A stretch of DNA of 64,000 nucleotides from a bacterium (GTDB lineage: Bacteria > SAR324 > XYD2-FULL-50-16). The translations under genes and the position numbers were made by a program. Of the stretch, positions 17,098 through 26,624 are shown one piece after another. The stretch's first letter is position 1. Each line of letters begins with the position of its first letter. Location: NCBI GenBank assembly GCA_018829445.1, contig JAHJTV010000010.1, forward strand, positions 1-64,000, read 5' to 3'. The notes beneath the pieces are model-generated. The model was not told where the DNA came from and did no database searches. It saw only the letters and a list, made by a program, of their open reading frames with translations.

Positions 17098-18672
17098 TTA
17101 AGGCGTATAATCCTCAATCGCTTGAATCACGTACGCGCTCATGAACGCGGCGGAATCAAAGTATTGAAGAGTTCCGGTTGTGTCATGTGTCGCGACCAAT
17201 ATCAAATCCAGATCCGGCACCAGAAAAATATACTGACCTCCGTAACCCCAAGCGTTAAACGCGTCATATCCGTCCAAATCCGGAGCTTTTATCCACCAAA
17301 GATCCCCGTAATGCCATGTCTCGCCGTGAGCGTTTTCCAAAACCGAGTCTTGAATAATATCATTATACGTGCTCGACGCTCCTTTGATAGAGTCCATCAT
17401 ATGAAACCCGAACTTCAACATTTCTCTCGGTGTCATATACAAATTATACCCTCCGGAGTACACCCCTTGCGGGTCTCTTCCCCAATGTTCCGCGTAAATT
17501 CCGAGCGGCTTCAAAAGTTTCTCGTGGGCATACTCACAATAGTTTTCGGCTGTCGCTTCTTGAATAACGGCCGATAACAGATGGGTATTGCCGGATTGAT
17601 ACTCAAAGACCGTTCCGGGAACATCCGGTACACTCTGGTCAAGAATCGCCCCAACCCAATCCACCTCATCGTCAATTGACTCTTCCGTCACGCCGTCTTC
17701 CCACTCAATGCCGCTTCTCATTTCCATCAGATGTTTAACGGTTATATCAGCCCGGTTTCCGGTAAACTTGGCTGAGTAATCCGTTAAATAATCCGCGATG
17801 TCATCACTTAAGTCGGAGATATACCCGTCTTCGACCGCGTGCGCAATTACGGAGAGAAGCACTGTCTTGGACGCCGAATGAATATTGTTGGCGATATACG
17901 ACGCGGAGCCGTTATAATATCGTTCTCCCACGATATTCCCGTTTCGAGCGACAATAACTGAAAAAACCTTAGGATGCGAATTCAGGCTGTCAAATCCGCT
18001 TTGCAACGTGTCTGAGTCCATCTCTTGCGCCTCAGGCGTGGTGAAAGTAAAATCGTCTGTCATGTCGATCGGATCATAATAGGGGGGGTTGTACTCGTAA
18101 AATGTCACGCCGTGATTGTATCTATCATAAATCTCGTTACAGTTCACGTCTATAGCGCCGTCGCCGATTAGGGACACGTCGTCAAAATAACCGTACTCAG
18201 TGGTTCTATTGGAGTATACGCCGAGTTCTACGTATACGGTATTGGTGCCTGACACATCAAAATCCACGCATCCCTGTTTCGTGTAAGATGTCGGCTTACC
18301 CTGATAACACAAGGTATAATCGCTACCGTTAGGAGAGATATAGGCAAAAACATATTCTCCATAGTCCAACCCGGCTGTGGTGGTCCAAAACTCAAACGTT
18401 ACAGAGTTTATTCCCGTAACGTCAAAAGACCTGTCCACGTATGTGTACGCGCTAAGCCTCAATGACTTTGAGGCCGTATGAGGCGAAGTGGTCTGTACAA
18501 CGGCCCCGCCAGTAATTGTCCAATCACTTAGAACATTGGGCTCATAATCCTCAAAACCCTGATTTAGGATGACTTGAGCGTTGGCCAGAGAAGCGGCGAG
18601 AAAGAAAAGAATCGCGAGAGAAACAAAATAACGAAAGGCAACTTGAACCAAATTAGTCGTTTTAGTCATCAC
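17098..18672 (-). CDS. Secreted serine beta-lactamase-like hydrolase with N-terminal beta-sandwich module
   Basis: Residues 1-32 form a signal peptide ending SLANA. Residues about 33-175 resemble a carbohydrate-binding or jelly-roll module (NQGFEDYEPNVLSDWTI, YGYFDDVSL). Residues about 205-524 form a beta-lactamase/esterase domain. The nucleophile motif SxxK is Ser266-Ala-Ser-Lys269 in NNIHSASKTV; YQSGNTHLL supplies the second-motif tyrosine and WGYGGQY occupies the KTG position. This arrangement is closer to 6-aminohexanoate-dimer hydrolases and class C-like esterases than to true beta-lactamases. It probably cleaves an amide or ester outside the cytoplasm. It is convergent with the chemoreceptor gene, and its CG-richer codons look somewhat foreign. 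Confidence 0.8.
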   Translation of the reverse strand: MMTKTTNLVQVAFRYFVSLAILFFLAASLANAQVILNQGFEDYEPNVLSDWTITGGAVVQTTSPHTASKSLRLSAYTYVDRSFDVTGINSVTFEFWTTTAGLDYGEYVFAYISPNGSDYTLCYQGKPTSYTKQGCVDFDVSGTNTVYVELGVYSNRTTEYGYFDDVSLIGDGAIDVNCNEIYDRYNHGVTFYEYNPPYYDPIDMTDDFTFTTPEAQEMDSDTLQSGFDSLNSHPKVFSVIVARNGNIVGERYYNGSASYIANNIHSASKTVLLSVIAHAVEDGYISDLSDDIADYLTDYSAKFTGNRADITVKHLMEMRSGIEWEDGVTEESIDDEVDWVGAILDQSVPDVPGTVFEYQSGNTHLLSAVIQEATAENYCEYAHEKLLKPLGIYAEHWGRDPQGVYSGGYNLYMTPREMLKFGFHMMDSIKGASSTYNDIIQDSVLENAHGETWHYGDLWWIKAPDLDGYDAFNAWGYGGQYIFLVPDLDLILVATHDTTGTLQYFDSAAFMSAYVIQAIEDYTP

Positions 18673-19228
18673 AAGCTCCTTTTAATAGTATGATTGAAGA
18701 ATTGATGAATCGGTAAAAAGTCTATTCGTTAATAGGTTGAAATAGAAAAAGAAAATAACAAATAGTGTGTTTGTTTCCTCCCTTGACTTCTAGAATAATC
18801 CTCTATAAACCTCCCGGGCTCACTTTTTTTTGGCGTTATGTGTTGCGCCAGTTGCCCGTTCAAATTGTGTTTCCCCATTTCTCTGGATTGTGTCGCCTCT
18901 ACAAAGAGTTTTTTTCCTCCTTAAGCTTACTGGAAAGCAACTCCTTATCATCTCATCTATCACTGTAAATTGGGAAAAAGCCTTTCAGTATTGCATTGCA
19001 TACTTTGTAGAAACACCTTACGAGAGGAGGTAGAACCCAAATTCTGCAAGCAGTATGATTGGAAAACCAGTCGGAGGAGAAACAGTAAACTATTCATGTG
19101 TTAATCAAAGCACGGCTGTATGCTTCGCTATAATTAGTTATCAGTTCAATAACTGGCAAAGGCCTGCAGAATTCAAGCAGTATTGTTTTGGGACTCCCCT
19201 GGCTTCATTACGAACCAGGGGTGTAGAC
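18673..19228. other. Intergenic region, nothing recognised
   Basis: About 550 bases between two minus-strand genes. It must hold the promoter of the beta-lactamase-like gene at its left edge and the end of the peptide-transport locus at its right. Open frames here lack coding character. No terminator with a clear T-run was found. Confidence 0.4.
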
Positions 19229-20773
19229 CTACAAGTGAAGCTTATAAATCCAGTATGCGCCATTATAAATAGGCAAGTGCCTGAACCCTTTAATTCTCTT
19301 GTTCATAAAAACAGTGTTCCTTTTATCTGCAAGAGGTAAAAGAGCAGCATCATCCATCAGCATTTGTTGTGCCTTCTCATACAAAGCATTGGACTGTTTT
19401 TTATCTGTTGCTTCCAAGAGCATGGCCTTTTTGACTGTTTTCTCAAATTCAGGATTCTGGTAATATGCCCAGTTTCCTTCGATAGGATCTATATCAAACC
19501 AGGCTTTTACAAACCAACCGCTTGGGGTGGCATAATCCGCCCACCAGGCTTGTATTGTTATCTGAGGGCACTCCTTGATATTGATCATTTTATCCCAGGC
19601 TGCCGGCCAGGGTGTTTTATCGATTTTAGCCTCAATCCCCACCTTCTTTAAAGCCGCCTGCATGTAAACAAAATAGCTATCAGTTATGGAAGACCATGAA
19701 GAGATTGAAACTTTCATTTCCCCCTTGGCCCATTGATCCGCATATTTTGATTTCTTCAGATACTCCATGGCTTTTTCAGGGTTGTATTCATAGCCTTTCA
19801 GGTTTGGACTGTATCCGGGAATTGAAGGTGGAAGCGGTCCCTTTGCCACACTTCCCGACTTTCCTAACAGCGTTGTTACAAGTTCCTCGGTATTGACGGC
19901 ATGGATGATGGCTTTTCTTACATTGATATCGTCAGTTGGGGCCTTCCTGGTGTGAAGATCATACCATTCGTTGACTACACTGTCCGAATAGTCAACCCTG
20001 ATTTTCGGATCTGCAAGCAGGCCGGGTACCAGATCGACGGGGACTTTTTCCAGGGTATCCAATTCGCCCCTCTTCAGGAGTTGAATGCCAGTTGAAGGTT
20101 CGTTGACAACCTTGAAAATAGCCAGATCAAATTGATTGGGTTTCCATCCCCCCCAGTAGTCATCGAACTTTTTCATTACGACCTGTACTCCTGTTTCATA
20201 AGCCACCAGCTGATAGGGACCCGTTCCAACGCCGTTTCCTTCCTGAAACCATTTGGTTCCTTTTTCCTCTGTGAGCTTTGGCGGTAGCATATAAGCCCCG
20301 TAGTAAGAACTCATAATTAAATCAACAGCGGTTGGATTTTCACAGATCATCTTTACTGTATACTCATCAACAATCTCGATTTTATTAATGGGCTCAAACA
20401 TCCAGGCCGGACCTTCGTTCATTCTTTTGACCCGCTCAAGGGAGTACTTTACTGCAGTAGCATTAAACTTCTCCCCATTATGAAATTTAACTCCCTCGCG
20501 AAGTTTAAACGTCCAGACCTTTCCATCGGGAGAACTTTCCCATGAAGTTGCCAACACCGGGATAAGCTTCCCATTGTCATATATTAATAAGGTTTCATAG
20601 ATATTACTGAGGAGCCGGGCACCATCAGATGTGCAAACATGCGGATCCCAGTGTCTGATCTGATACATGTAAAGGTTGATGATATTGTCCTTGGCACTGG
20701 CAATCGCCACGAGGCCGAAAACCAGCACTGAAACTATCATAAGGACAAGGCTTGTTTTGATTCGCTTTAACAT
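19229..20773 (-). CDS. ABC transporter substrate-binding protein, peptide/nickel (family 5)
   Basis: Periplasmic solute receptor of the DppA/OppA family. The start is placed at MLKRIKTSLVL because GGGAG sits just upstream; an in-frame Met 15 codons earlier has no such site. The signal peptide runs to about residue 27 (VFGLVAIASA). Family hallmarks are DPHVCTSDGARLLSNIYETL near the mature N-terminus, WTFKLREGVKFHNGEKFNA, and IRKAIIHAVNTEELV-type (here VNVRKAIIHA-like) sequence in the second lobe. It binds peptides or other amide-containing solutes for the permease and ATPases encoded upstream in the cluster. A 470-nt gap with a repeat separates it from the M20 gene, so it may have its own promoter. 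Confidence 0.85.
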   Translation of the reverse strand: MLKRIKTSLVLMIVSVLVFGLVAIASAKDNIINLYMYQIRHWDPHVCTSDGARLLSNIYETLLIYDNGKLIPVLATSWESSPDGKVWTFKLREGVKFHNGEKFNATAVKYSLERVKRMNEGPAWMFEPINKIEIVDEYTVKMICENPTAVDLIMSSYYGAYMLPPKLTEEKGTKWFQEGNGVGTGPYQLVAYETGVQVVMKKFDDYWGGWKPNQFDLAIFKVVNEPSTGIQLLKRGELDTLEKVPVDLVPGLLADPKIRVDYSDSVVNEWYDLHTRKAPTDDINVRKAIIHAVNTEELVTTLLGKSGSVAKGPLPPSIPGYSPNLKGYEYNPEKAMEYLKKSKYADQWAKGEMKVSISSWSSITDSYFVYMQAALKKVGIEAKIDKTPWPAAWDKMINIKECPQITIQAWWADYATPSGWFVKAWFDIDPIEGNWAYYQNPEFEKTVKKAMLLEATDKKQSNALYEKAQQMLMDDAALLPLADKRNTVFMNKRIKGFRHLPIYNGAYWIYKLHL

Positions 20774-21241
20774 TTTACTCTCCCTTTTTGATCCAGTCCA
20801 TTTAAGATACATTTTCAAAAGCCCAACTTTGCTATTTTTACAAAGTCAGAAAATCAAAAATATGAGAACCTAAAATATCGCCCTGTTTACATTCAATGCA
20901 CGGTTAACAAGGGATCTGCCCTTTCTGGGGCTATCCCGATGGTTTACATCGGGCATTCAGTTGGATTCGTCTCTTTTTTATTCTTTTTGTTAAAAAACCT
21001 TCATACGAATCCTCAGAAAACTGGTTTGAGTTCTTTCTGCCTGTTTATTTACGTAGTTTCGGGTTTAATACCCTGCCGCTTGCGGCGCCATGTCATTCCG
21101 GACTTGATCCGGGATCCAGTTCCAAACATAGATAGATTCCGGCTCAAGGCCGGAATGACGGATGGTACCCCGTCCGCTTGCGGTAGGGTAGTTCATTGAA
21201 CTCCATTCAATATTGCTATCCGTTTAAAACTCCGGACGGAT
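20774..21241. other. Intergenic region with palindromic repeats
   Basis: The region between the M20 gene and the binding-protein gene contains a short perfect hairpin (CCCGATG/CATCGGG, 20935-20953) and the larger palindromic repeat annotated next. It probably also carries a promoter for the binding-protein gene. Confidence 0.45.
21069..21190. repeat. Dispersed palindromic repeat (GTCATTCCGG type)
   Basis: Two 24-base arms, beginning GTCATTCCGGACTTGATCC at 21092 and its near-complement ending GGCCGGAATGAC at 21159, match at 21 of 24 positions around a 20-base loop. Both sides carry a direct repeat, TACCCTGCCGCTTGCGG at 21069-21085 and TACCCCGTCCGCTTGCGG at 21166-21183. The GTCATTCCGG...CCGGAATGAC palindrome is a well-known dispersed repeat type in many proteobacteria. 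It is likely a small non-coding mobile repeat. Confidence 0.6.
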
Positions 21242-22459
21242 TCAGCCGTTAACCTTTGTCGTTCCACAAAATTGTATTGCAGCCTCGGTGTACATATCGG
21301 CTGCCAGGAAAACGTCGTTAAGTCTGATGCTTTCATCCGGTGAGTGGGCACAATCAATCTCGCCCGGTCCCCAGATAATCGCAGGTATCTTTCCTTCACG
21401 AGAAAGGAGTGAAGCATCAGTCCATCCGGGGAATACTGTCAGTGGTTCGCTGGGTTGCCCGAAGGCAGTCAAAACCTTCTGGGCAGTAACCACAATTGGA
21501 TGAGAAACATTGATAGCGACGGGGCCATGGATCATGGTGGCCATATTGTCCGGAACTCTTGTGATTTTCGTTTTCAACCCAGGTTTTTCTCTCCTGATTT
21601 TATCCAGTATTTTTTCCAAGTCCTCAAAAACATCTTCAATAGACTCAGTGGTAACCCACCGCCTGTCCAACGTTATGCTGCAATGAGCGGCAACTGTACT
21701 CGGAGATTCACCCCCTTCAATTGTCCCCATGTTAATCGCTGGAGAACCTAGAGCAGGATCGATTCTCCTCTGGAAATCGGGAACCAGCTCATTTTCGATA
21801 AAATGAACGAAACGGGCTGCTGCTGATATTGCATTAATCCCTGCCTGGGGGGTGCTTCCATGGGCCGCACGACCTTTAAAATCTATTCTCAGCCACTCAA
21901 GACCCCGATTTCCAATGGATATCAGATTTTGTGTTGGTTCCCCCACAATTACGGCATCAGCTTTAAACCCGCTTTTAATAAGTGATTCGGTACCCAGGCT
22001 TTTCATCTCCTCATCAACAACAGCAGCCAGCGTCACCCTTCCGGACTTCAGCTGTCCGGAGACTTTCAGATTGGCCAGTGCCCCTGCCATGGCGGCAACT
22101 GCGCCTTTCATATCTGCAGTCCCCCTTCCATATAACCTGCCATCCTTTTCGACAGCTGAAAACGGATTAGTCGAACCCTGAGAATTAGGTGGAACCGTAT
22201 CTGTGTGACCACAAAAAAGCAGATGATTCCCGGCTTGAGGACCTTCAATTGTAGCCAGCAGATTGGGACGACCTTCTTCAACCTCAATGATTTCATGTTC
22301 AATATGGTGGGTGGTCAAAAACTGACTCAGTTCTTTCACTGTTTGTTCTTCCTGCCGTTTGATTCCAGGGTGACTGGGAGCTTTTACCATCCTGATAAAC
22401 AGATCCAGTACCTTGTTATAATCACAACGATCAGTAACTTGCTTGTTGGGACTTTTCAT
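21242..22459 (-). CDS. M20-family peptidase/deacylase (ArgE/DapE type)
   Basis: Cytoplasmic zinc amidohydrolase of 405 residues. The first metal motif is FCGHTDTVPP (His85, Asp87), the bridging Asp116 is in GRGTADMKGA, and the general base/ligand pair is Glu150-Glu151 in VVDEEMKS. The lid/dimerisation domain and the C-terminal His (IDCAHSPDESI) are present. Members deacylate N-acyl amino acids or cleave dipeptides. It lies 20 nt after a C45 hydrolase gene in the ABC transporter cluster, so it probably processes the imported amide further. Specificity within ArgE/DapE/carboxypeptidase groups is unclear. Confidence 0.85.
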   Translation of the reverse strand: MKSPNKQVTDRCDYNKVLDLFIRMVKAPSHPGIKRQEEQTVKELSQFLTTHHIEHEIIEVEEGRPNLLATIEGPQAGNHLLFCGHTDTVPPNSQGSTNPFSAVEKDGRLYGRGTADMKGAVAAMAGALANLKVSGQLKSGRVTLAAVVDEEMKSLGTESLIKSGFKADAVIVGEPTQNLISIGNRGLEWLRIDFKGRAAHGSTPQAGINAISAAARFVHFIENELVPDFQRRIDPALGSPAINMGTIEGGESPSTVAAHCSITLDRRWVTTESIEDVFEDLEKILDKIRREKPGLKTKITRVPDNMATMIHGPVAINVSHPIVVTAQKVLTAFGQPSEPLTVFPGWTDASLLSREGKIPAIIWGPGEIDCAHSPDESIRLNDVFLAADMYTEAAIQFCGTTKVNG

Positions 22460-22478
22460 CCTGCTTCCTTGATAAAGT

Positions 22479-23549
22479 TCAAGAATGACCTTTTATCTTT
22501 GAAAATGGACTGTATTCAATATAGTCCGCCTCACAGGGATTACCCTTTGAAAGCCACATTTTCAAGGTGCTGAGGTTGATAATAATTGAGAATACCGTTT
22601 TTATTTTTTCCCCGTGATTGCAAATTGAATATGGATAATTCACATGATCGGAAAGAAATTCTTTCATTTTCCCGACATTTATCCGACCCAGGTTGTTTTT
22701 TAGTAACCGACAACAACGGTTTTGGCGGATCACTGAATCACTTATTAGACCGGGATCAAGTTCAAATTTTTTCATCCTGGGAGACGTGTAATGGTTGGTA
22801 TGTGCCAGATAACCATCGTTTGCAAAGATAGTTTCGAAATCTGTCGCTGAACTTTCAATACTATAAATCTCCCCATTACTGTCAACAATCAGCTGGTTGT
22901 AATTTGAAGCTCTTTGTTTCAAGATAGCTGCTTCGAAGGCTTCACCAATTCGACTGGCTGCAAGAATCTTACGAACCAACAGCATTCGGGGAATTCCAAC
23001 ACGCATATCATTCATGTTCAATTTATTGCCTGTCAGGCTTATGCCATCCGAGTTATATCCAACACTGATCCCCAAACCCACTCCAACTGCAATGATTTCA
23101 GGTTCATTCTCAACTTTATAGTGTACAATAGTGATATCATCCTGAAGAGATGCTAAAATATCATTATTGTGTCCAATCAATATCGAGCCGTCTTCAGTAA
23201 CATCAGCTGAAGCCACTAGATCACTGCAGCCACAGTTATACGTATAGTCCGAATGAAAAAGCTCTTCACACAGGGTAGCAAAAACATCAGTTGGATCCAA
23301 TCCAGCGCCATCGGCCGCACCTTTAATCTCAGAAATATATTCGGGCATAACCTTTTCCGATTCTAAGAAAAATAAAGCTGATTCAGACTTTATGTTGTCC
23401 CAGTTTTCATTAGATTTTAATTGGTTAACCTGGCTGATGATATTGTTTTTCAGCAGCCTTCCAAGTTGCAACCCTACTTCGTAGTGGCTACCCTGGACTT
23501 GAAATGTCTGAATCTGATTTCTGTTGTTCGTTTTTGTTCCTTCACTCAT
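22479..23549 (-). CDS. C45-family (acyl-CoA:6-APA acyltransferase-like) Ntn hydrolase, copy 1
   Basis: Member of the penicillin acyltransferase (AAT) family of self-processing N-terminal-nucleophile amidases. The predicted cleavage Gly107-Cys108 lies in YNCGCSDLVAS and frees Cys108 as the nucleophile, as in Gly-Cys processing of fungal AAT. GHNND (126-130) and the ISVGYNSDGISLTGNKLN segment are further family hallmarks, and HTNHY near residue 245 is conserved. There is no signal peptide. These enzymes hydrolyse or transfer acyl groups on amides, including N-acyl amino acids and lactams. It sits between the transporter ATPase gene and the M20 gene and shares its family with the gene heading the locus. 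Confidence 0.8.
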   Translation of the reverse strand: MSEGTKTNNRNQIQTFQVQGSHYEVGLQLGRLLKNNIISQVNQLKSNENWDNIKSESALFFLESEKVMPEYISEIKGAADGAGLDPTDVFATLCEELFHSDYTYNCGCSDLVASADVTEDGSILIGHNNDILASLQDDITIVHYKVENEPEIIAVGVGLGISVGYNSDGISLTGNKLNMNDMRVGIPRMLLVRKILAASRIGEAFEAAILKQRASNYNQLIVDSNGEIYSIESSATDFETIFANDGYLAHTNHYTSPRMKKFELDPGLISDSVIRQNRCCRLLKNNLGRINVGKMKEFLSDHVNYPYSICNHGEKIKTVFSIIINLSTLKMWLSKGNPCEADYIEYSPFSKIKGHS

Positions 23550-23637
23550 TTCAATATTTCCCTTTGTTCAATTGATGTTGTATGCCAATGATGTTTTTCT
23601 AGGTAAAATGTACTTTTATATCTTGCTATTGTGTTAA

Positions 23638-24642
23638 TTAAACAAAAAAACAGGCTACTTCATGGCCGGATTCAATCTCTTCTAATTCAGGTGTCTTCTG
23701 CGAGCAAAAGTCTTCTGCTTTTGGACAGCGTGTTCGAAAACGACATCCGCTGGGAACATTGACTGGACTTGGAACATCACCCATCAAAAACAGTTCATCG
23801 GTTTGAAGATCAGGGTCTGGATTTGGAACGGCAGCTAAGAGAGCTTTGGTATAGGGATGCTTGGGATTCTCGAATAGTTTTTGTGTCTGGCTGATCTCAA
23901 CTATTTTACCTAGGTACATAATTGCCACCCGATGGGATACATGCTCCACCACAGCCAAATTATGAGAAATAAAAAGATACGTTAATTTAAGCTTCTTTTG
24001 CAGGTCTACTAGCAAGTTAAGAACCTGCGCCTGAACTGAGACATCCAGTGCTGATGTGGGTTCATCTAGAACCAGAAAAGAAGGATTAAGAGCCAGCGCA
24101 CGGGCCACGGAAATGCGTTGCCGTTGACCGCCGCTGAACTGATGCGGAAAGCGATTGAGATGGGCTTGATCCAGGCCGACTTTCCTTAAAAGCTCCAAAA
24201 CACGATTTTTTATATCTGATGCATTCATTGTCGTGTGTGTTTTAAGCGGTTCAGCAACGATATCCAATACTGATTTTCTGGGATTCAGAGATGAATAGGG
24301 ATCCTGGAAAACATACCCCATTTTTTTTCGTATTATGCTAAGCGATTCTTTATTCGACTCGGAGAGATGCATTGAGTCGATGGTTACCTCTCCTGCAGTA
24401 GGCTCCAGTAAATGAAACAGTGTTCGGCCGACTGTAGATTTGCCACAACCTGATTCTCCAACAAGCCCCAGGGTTTCCCCCTGAATTATGCTAAATGAGA
24501 TGTCATCAACAGCATAAACATAGTCTTTTTTTAAATTCAGGAATCCGCCTTTCAACATAAAGTATTTTTTCAGGTGCTCAACTCTCACAAGTGTTTCATT
24601 CGAGTCACTCACCTTTTCTTTAGATATCGGATCCATTTTCAT
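23638..24642 (-). CDS. Peptide ABC transporter ATPase (DppF/OppF type)
   Basis: Nucleotide-binding subunit of a family-5 importer. Walker A GESGCGKS spans residues 62-69, the signature is FSGGQRQRISVARAL and Walker B is FLVLDEPTSALDV. The C-terminal oligopeptide-transporter extension contains cysteines (CRFRTRCPKAEDFC) that in this family can bind an Fe-S cluster. At 334 residues it has normal length. It lies 66 nt after the DppD-type gene and pairs with it as a heterodimer driving import. Confidence 0.9.
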   Translation of the reverse strand: MKMDPISKEKVSDSNETLVRVEHLKKYFMLKGGFLNLKKDYVYAVDDISFSIIQGETLGLVGESGCGKSTVGRTLFHLLEPTAGEVTIDSMHLSESNKESLSIIRKKMGYVFQDPYSSLNPRKSVLDIVAEPLKTHTTMNASDIKNRVLELLRKVGLDQAHLNRFPHQFSGGQRQRISVARALALNPSFLVLDEPTSALDVSVQAQVLNLLVDLQKKLKLTYLFISHNLAVVEHVSHRVAIMYLGKIVEISQTQKLFENPKHPYTKALLAAVPNPDPDLQTDELFLMGDVPSPVNVPSGCRFRTRCPKAEDFCSQKTPELEEIESGHEVACFFV

Positions 24643-24708
24643 AATGCTTGTGACTCTGAGCGTTTTTTAATCATGACATATCCATATAAATTACCAAGGG
24701 ATAGAATC

Positions 24709-25686
24709 TCATTGAAGTTGTAAATTGTGACAGGACACAATATGACCAGGTTCAGCTTCCAAATATCCAGGGCTTTCCTGCCCGCATATGTCCTTAAATT
24801 GATTGCAGCGACTGCTAAAAAAACAACCCGGTGGTAGTTGTGTGAGATCTGGCACGTTCCCTTCAATAGTAATTAACTCCTCCTTGTCATCTCCAATTTT
24901 TGGTGTTGACGCCAGAAGGCCTTGAGTATATGGGTGTAACGGATTTTTAAAAACCTGTTTCAATGTTCCATTCTCTACAATCCGGCCTGCATACATAACG
25001 GCAACACCATCACACATTTTGGCAATCACACCGAGATCATGGGTTATGAGTAAAATAGCTGTTCCCATTTCTTTTTTTAAATCATTCATTAATTGAAGGA
25101 TCTGGGCCTGCACAGTCACATCCAACGCCGTTGTTGGTTCATCTGCAATCAGCAGTTTTGGTTTGCAGGACAACGCCATGGCAATCATCACCCTCTGACA
25201 CATACCACCACTCAATTCATGGGCATACTTTTTCAAGGTTTCCTTCGGGTTTGACAACCCGACCAGGAAGAGCATCTCTGTAGCTTTTTTCAATGCTTTG
25301 GATTTGTTCAATTTTTGATGCGTTTTTATGACAGATGTTATCTGTTCACCTATCGTAAATACCGGATTGAGCGAAGTCATAGGGTCCTGGAAGATCATGG
25401 AGATTGTTTTTCCACGAATCGAACGCATCTCTTGATCATTTTTCCTTAAGATATCCTCACCCTCAAAAAGAATTTCACCGGAAACGATCTCGCCTGGTGG
25501 AGTGGGTATCAGTTGGAGAATTGCAGAAGCCGTTACTGTTTTTCCACATCCGGATTCCCCAACAAGGCCCAGGGTTTCGCCTTCTCGCATGTTCAGGTTA
25601 ACCCCTTGAATGGCACTGACAATAGCCTTGTATGTATGGAAACGAATATTCAGATTTGTGATTTTAAGAAGCGTATTATTGTTCAT
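24709..25686 (-). CDS. Peptide ABC transporter ATPase (DppD/OppD type)
   Basis: Second nucleotide-binding subunit. Walker A GESGCGKT is at residues 43-50, the signature is [15 protein letters not shown] and Walker B is [14 protein letters not shown]. The C-terminal extension has [16 protein letters not shown] with the family cysteines. It is 325 residues long. The signature reads GGMCQR where GGMRQR or GGMQQR is usual, a minor change. It follows the DppC-type permease gene by 21 nt in one operon. Confidence 0.9.
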   Translation of the reverse strand: MNNNTLLKITNLNIRFHTYKAIVSAIQGVNLNMREGETLGLVGESGCGKTVTASAILQLIPTPPGEIVSGEILFEGEDILRKNDQEMRSIRGKTISMIFQDPMTSLNPVFTIGEQITSVIKTHQKLNKSKALKKATEMLFLVGLSNPKETLKKYAHELSGGMCQRVMIAMALSCKPKLLIADEPTTALDVTVQAQILQLMNDLKKEMGTAILLITHDLGVIAKMCDGVAVMYAGRIVENGTLKQVFKNPLHPYTQGLLASTPKIGDDKEELITIEGNVPDLTQLPPGCFFSSRCNQFKDICGQESPGYLEAEPGHIVSCHNLQLQ

Positions 25687-25707
25687 TATTACTAGATAGC
25701 AAACAGG

Positions 25708-26622
25708 TTACCTGGTTTTTGGGTCAAAGATTTCTCGAAGCCCATCACCAAGGAGGTTGAACGCAATTACCGCCAGAAAAATGGCAAGGCCTGGAAAAAA
25801 TGTTGTCCACCAAAAATCGTGAAAATAAGGTCGACTTGCACTGACCATGTATCCCCATTCTGCCGTGGGTGGAGTAGCCCCAATACCGATGAAGCTCAAA
25901 CTTGCCGATGCGAGAATGGCATATCCAACATCCAGGGAAACCTGAACCGACAGTGGACCAATGCTGTTGGCAATGACGTGGCTGATAATAATAGTACTGT
26001 CTTTAACACCAATTGCTTTGGCCGCTTCTATATAGAGATGCTCCCTTACAATAAGAACCTGAGCTCTCAGAATCCGGACATACCATGGCCACCAGATTAG
26101 GCCGAGCACCAGCATGTTAACAACCATCATATCGATGTTCAGACTGCCCTTGAAATAAGCTCCAATAACAATAGGAAGGAGTAAGTAAGGAAAAGACAGA
26201 AAGCCATCACAAATCCGCATAATTATCTCATCCACTTTGCCTCCGTAATAGCCAGCTATTAATCCCAGGGGCACACCAATTATTAGCGCAATCAAGACAA
26301 TACATACTCCTGCCAGAATGGATAGTCTGGTCCCATACACAAGGCGAGAAAAGATGTCACGGCCGAAGTTATCTGTTCCCATCAGATAATCAGAACTAGG
26401 TGGTTTTAAACGTGCTGATAGGTTAATATCACCAAAAGCATCCCCTGGGTGAGTCGCAATCCAGGGGGCCAGGACTGCCACGGCTATCAACAGCAGAGTG
26501 ATTATCAATCCCAGCATAAAAAGCCGGTTTTTAGAGATCAAATAAAGATAATATTTGGTCTTCTCCCATTTCGGATTCTCACTGATTTCATTAATCGTGG
26601 TATCAATTTTCATTAATAACAT
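25708..26622 (-). CDS. Peptide ABC transporter permease (DppC/OppC type)
   Basis: Inner-membrane permease of 304 residues with an N-terminal cytoplasmic stretch, a first helix at about 36-57 and four to five more. It carries the family landmarks LMGTDNFGRDIFSRLVYGTRLSI and the EAA-type loop EAAKAIGVKDSTIIISHVIANS. Start could be Met1 or Met4 (MKIDTT). It begins 2 nt after the DppB-type gene, so the pair is co-translated. Confidence 0.9.
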   Translation of the reverse strand: MLLMKIDTTINEISENPKWEKTKYYLYLISKNRLFMLGLIITLLLIAVAVLAPWIATHPGDAFGDINLSARLKPPSSDYLMGTDNFGRDIFSRLVYGTRLSILAGVCIVLIALIIGVPLGLIAGYYGGKVDEIIMRICDGFLSFPYLLLPIVIGAYFKGSLNIDMMVVNMLVLGLIWWPWYVRILRAQVLIVREHLYIEAAKAIGVKDSTIIISHVIANSIGPLSVQVSLDVGYAILASASLSFIGIGATPPTAEWGYMVSASRPYFHDFWWTTFFPGLAIFLAVIAFNLLGDGLREIFDPKTR

Positions 26623-26624
26623 CC

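Noticed and set aside
20939..21199. 86-codon frame reading through the palindromic repeat
   Set aside because: Its IPDLIRDPVP-type peptide is the usual translation of the dispersed GTCATTCCGG repeat, not a gene.
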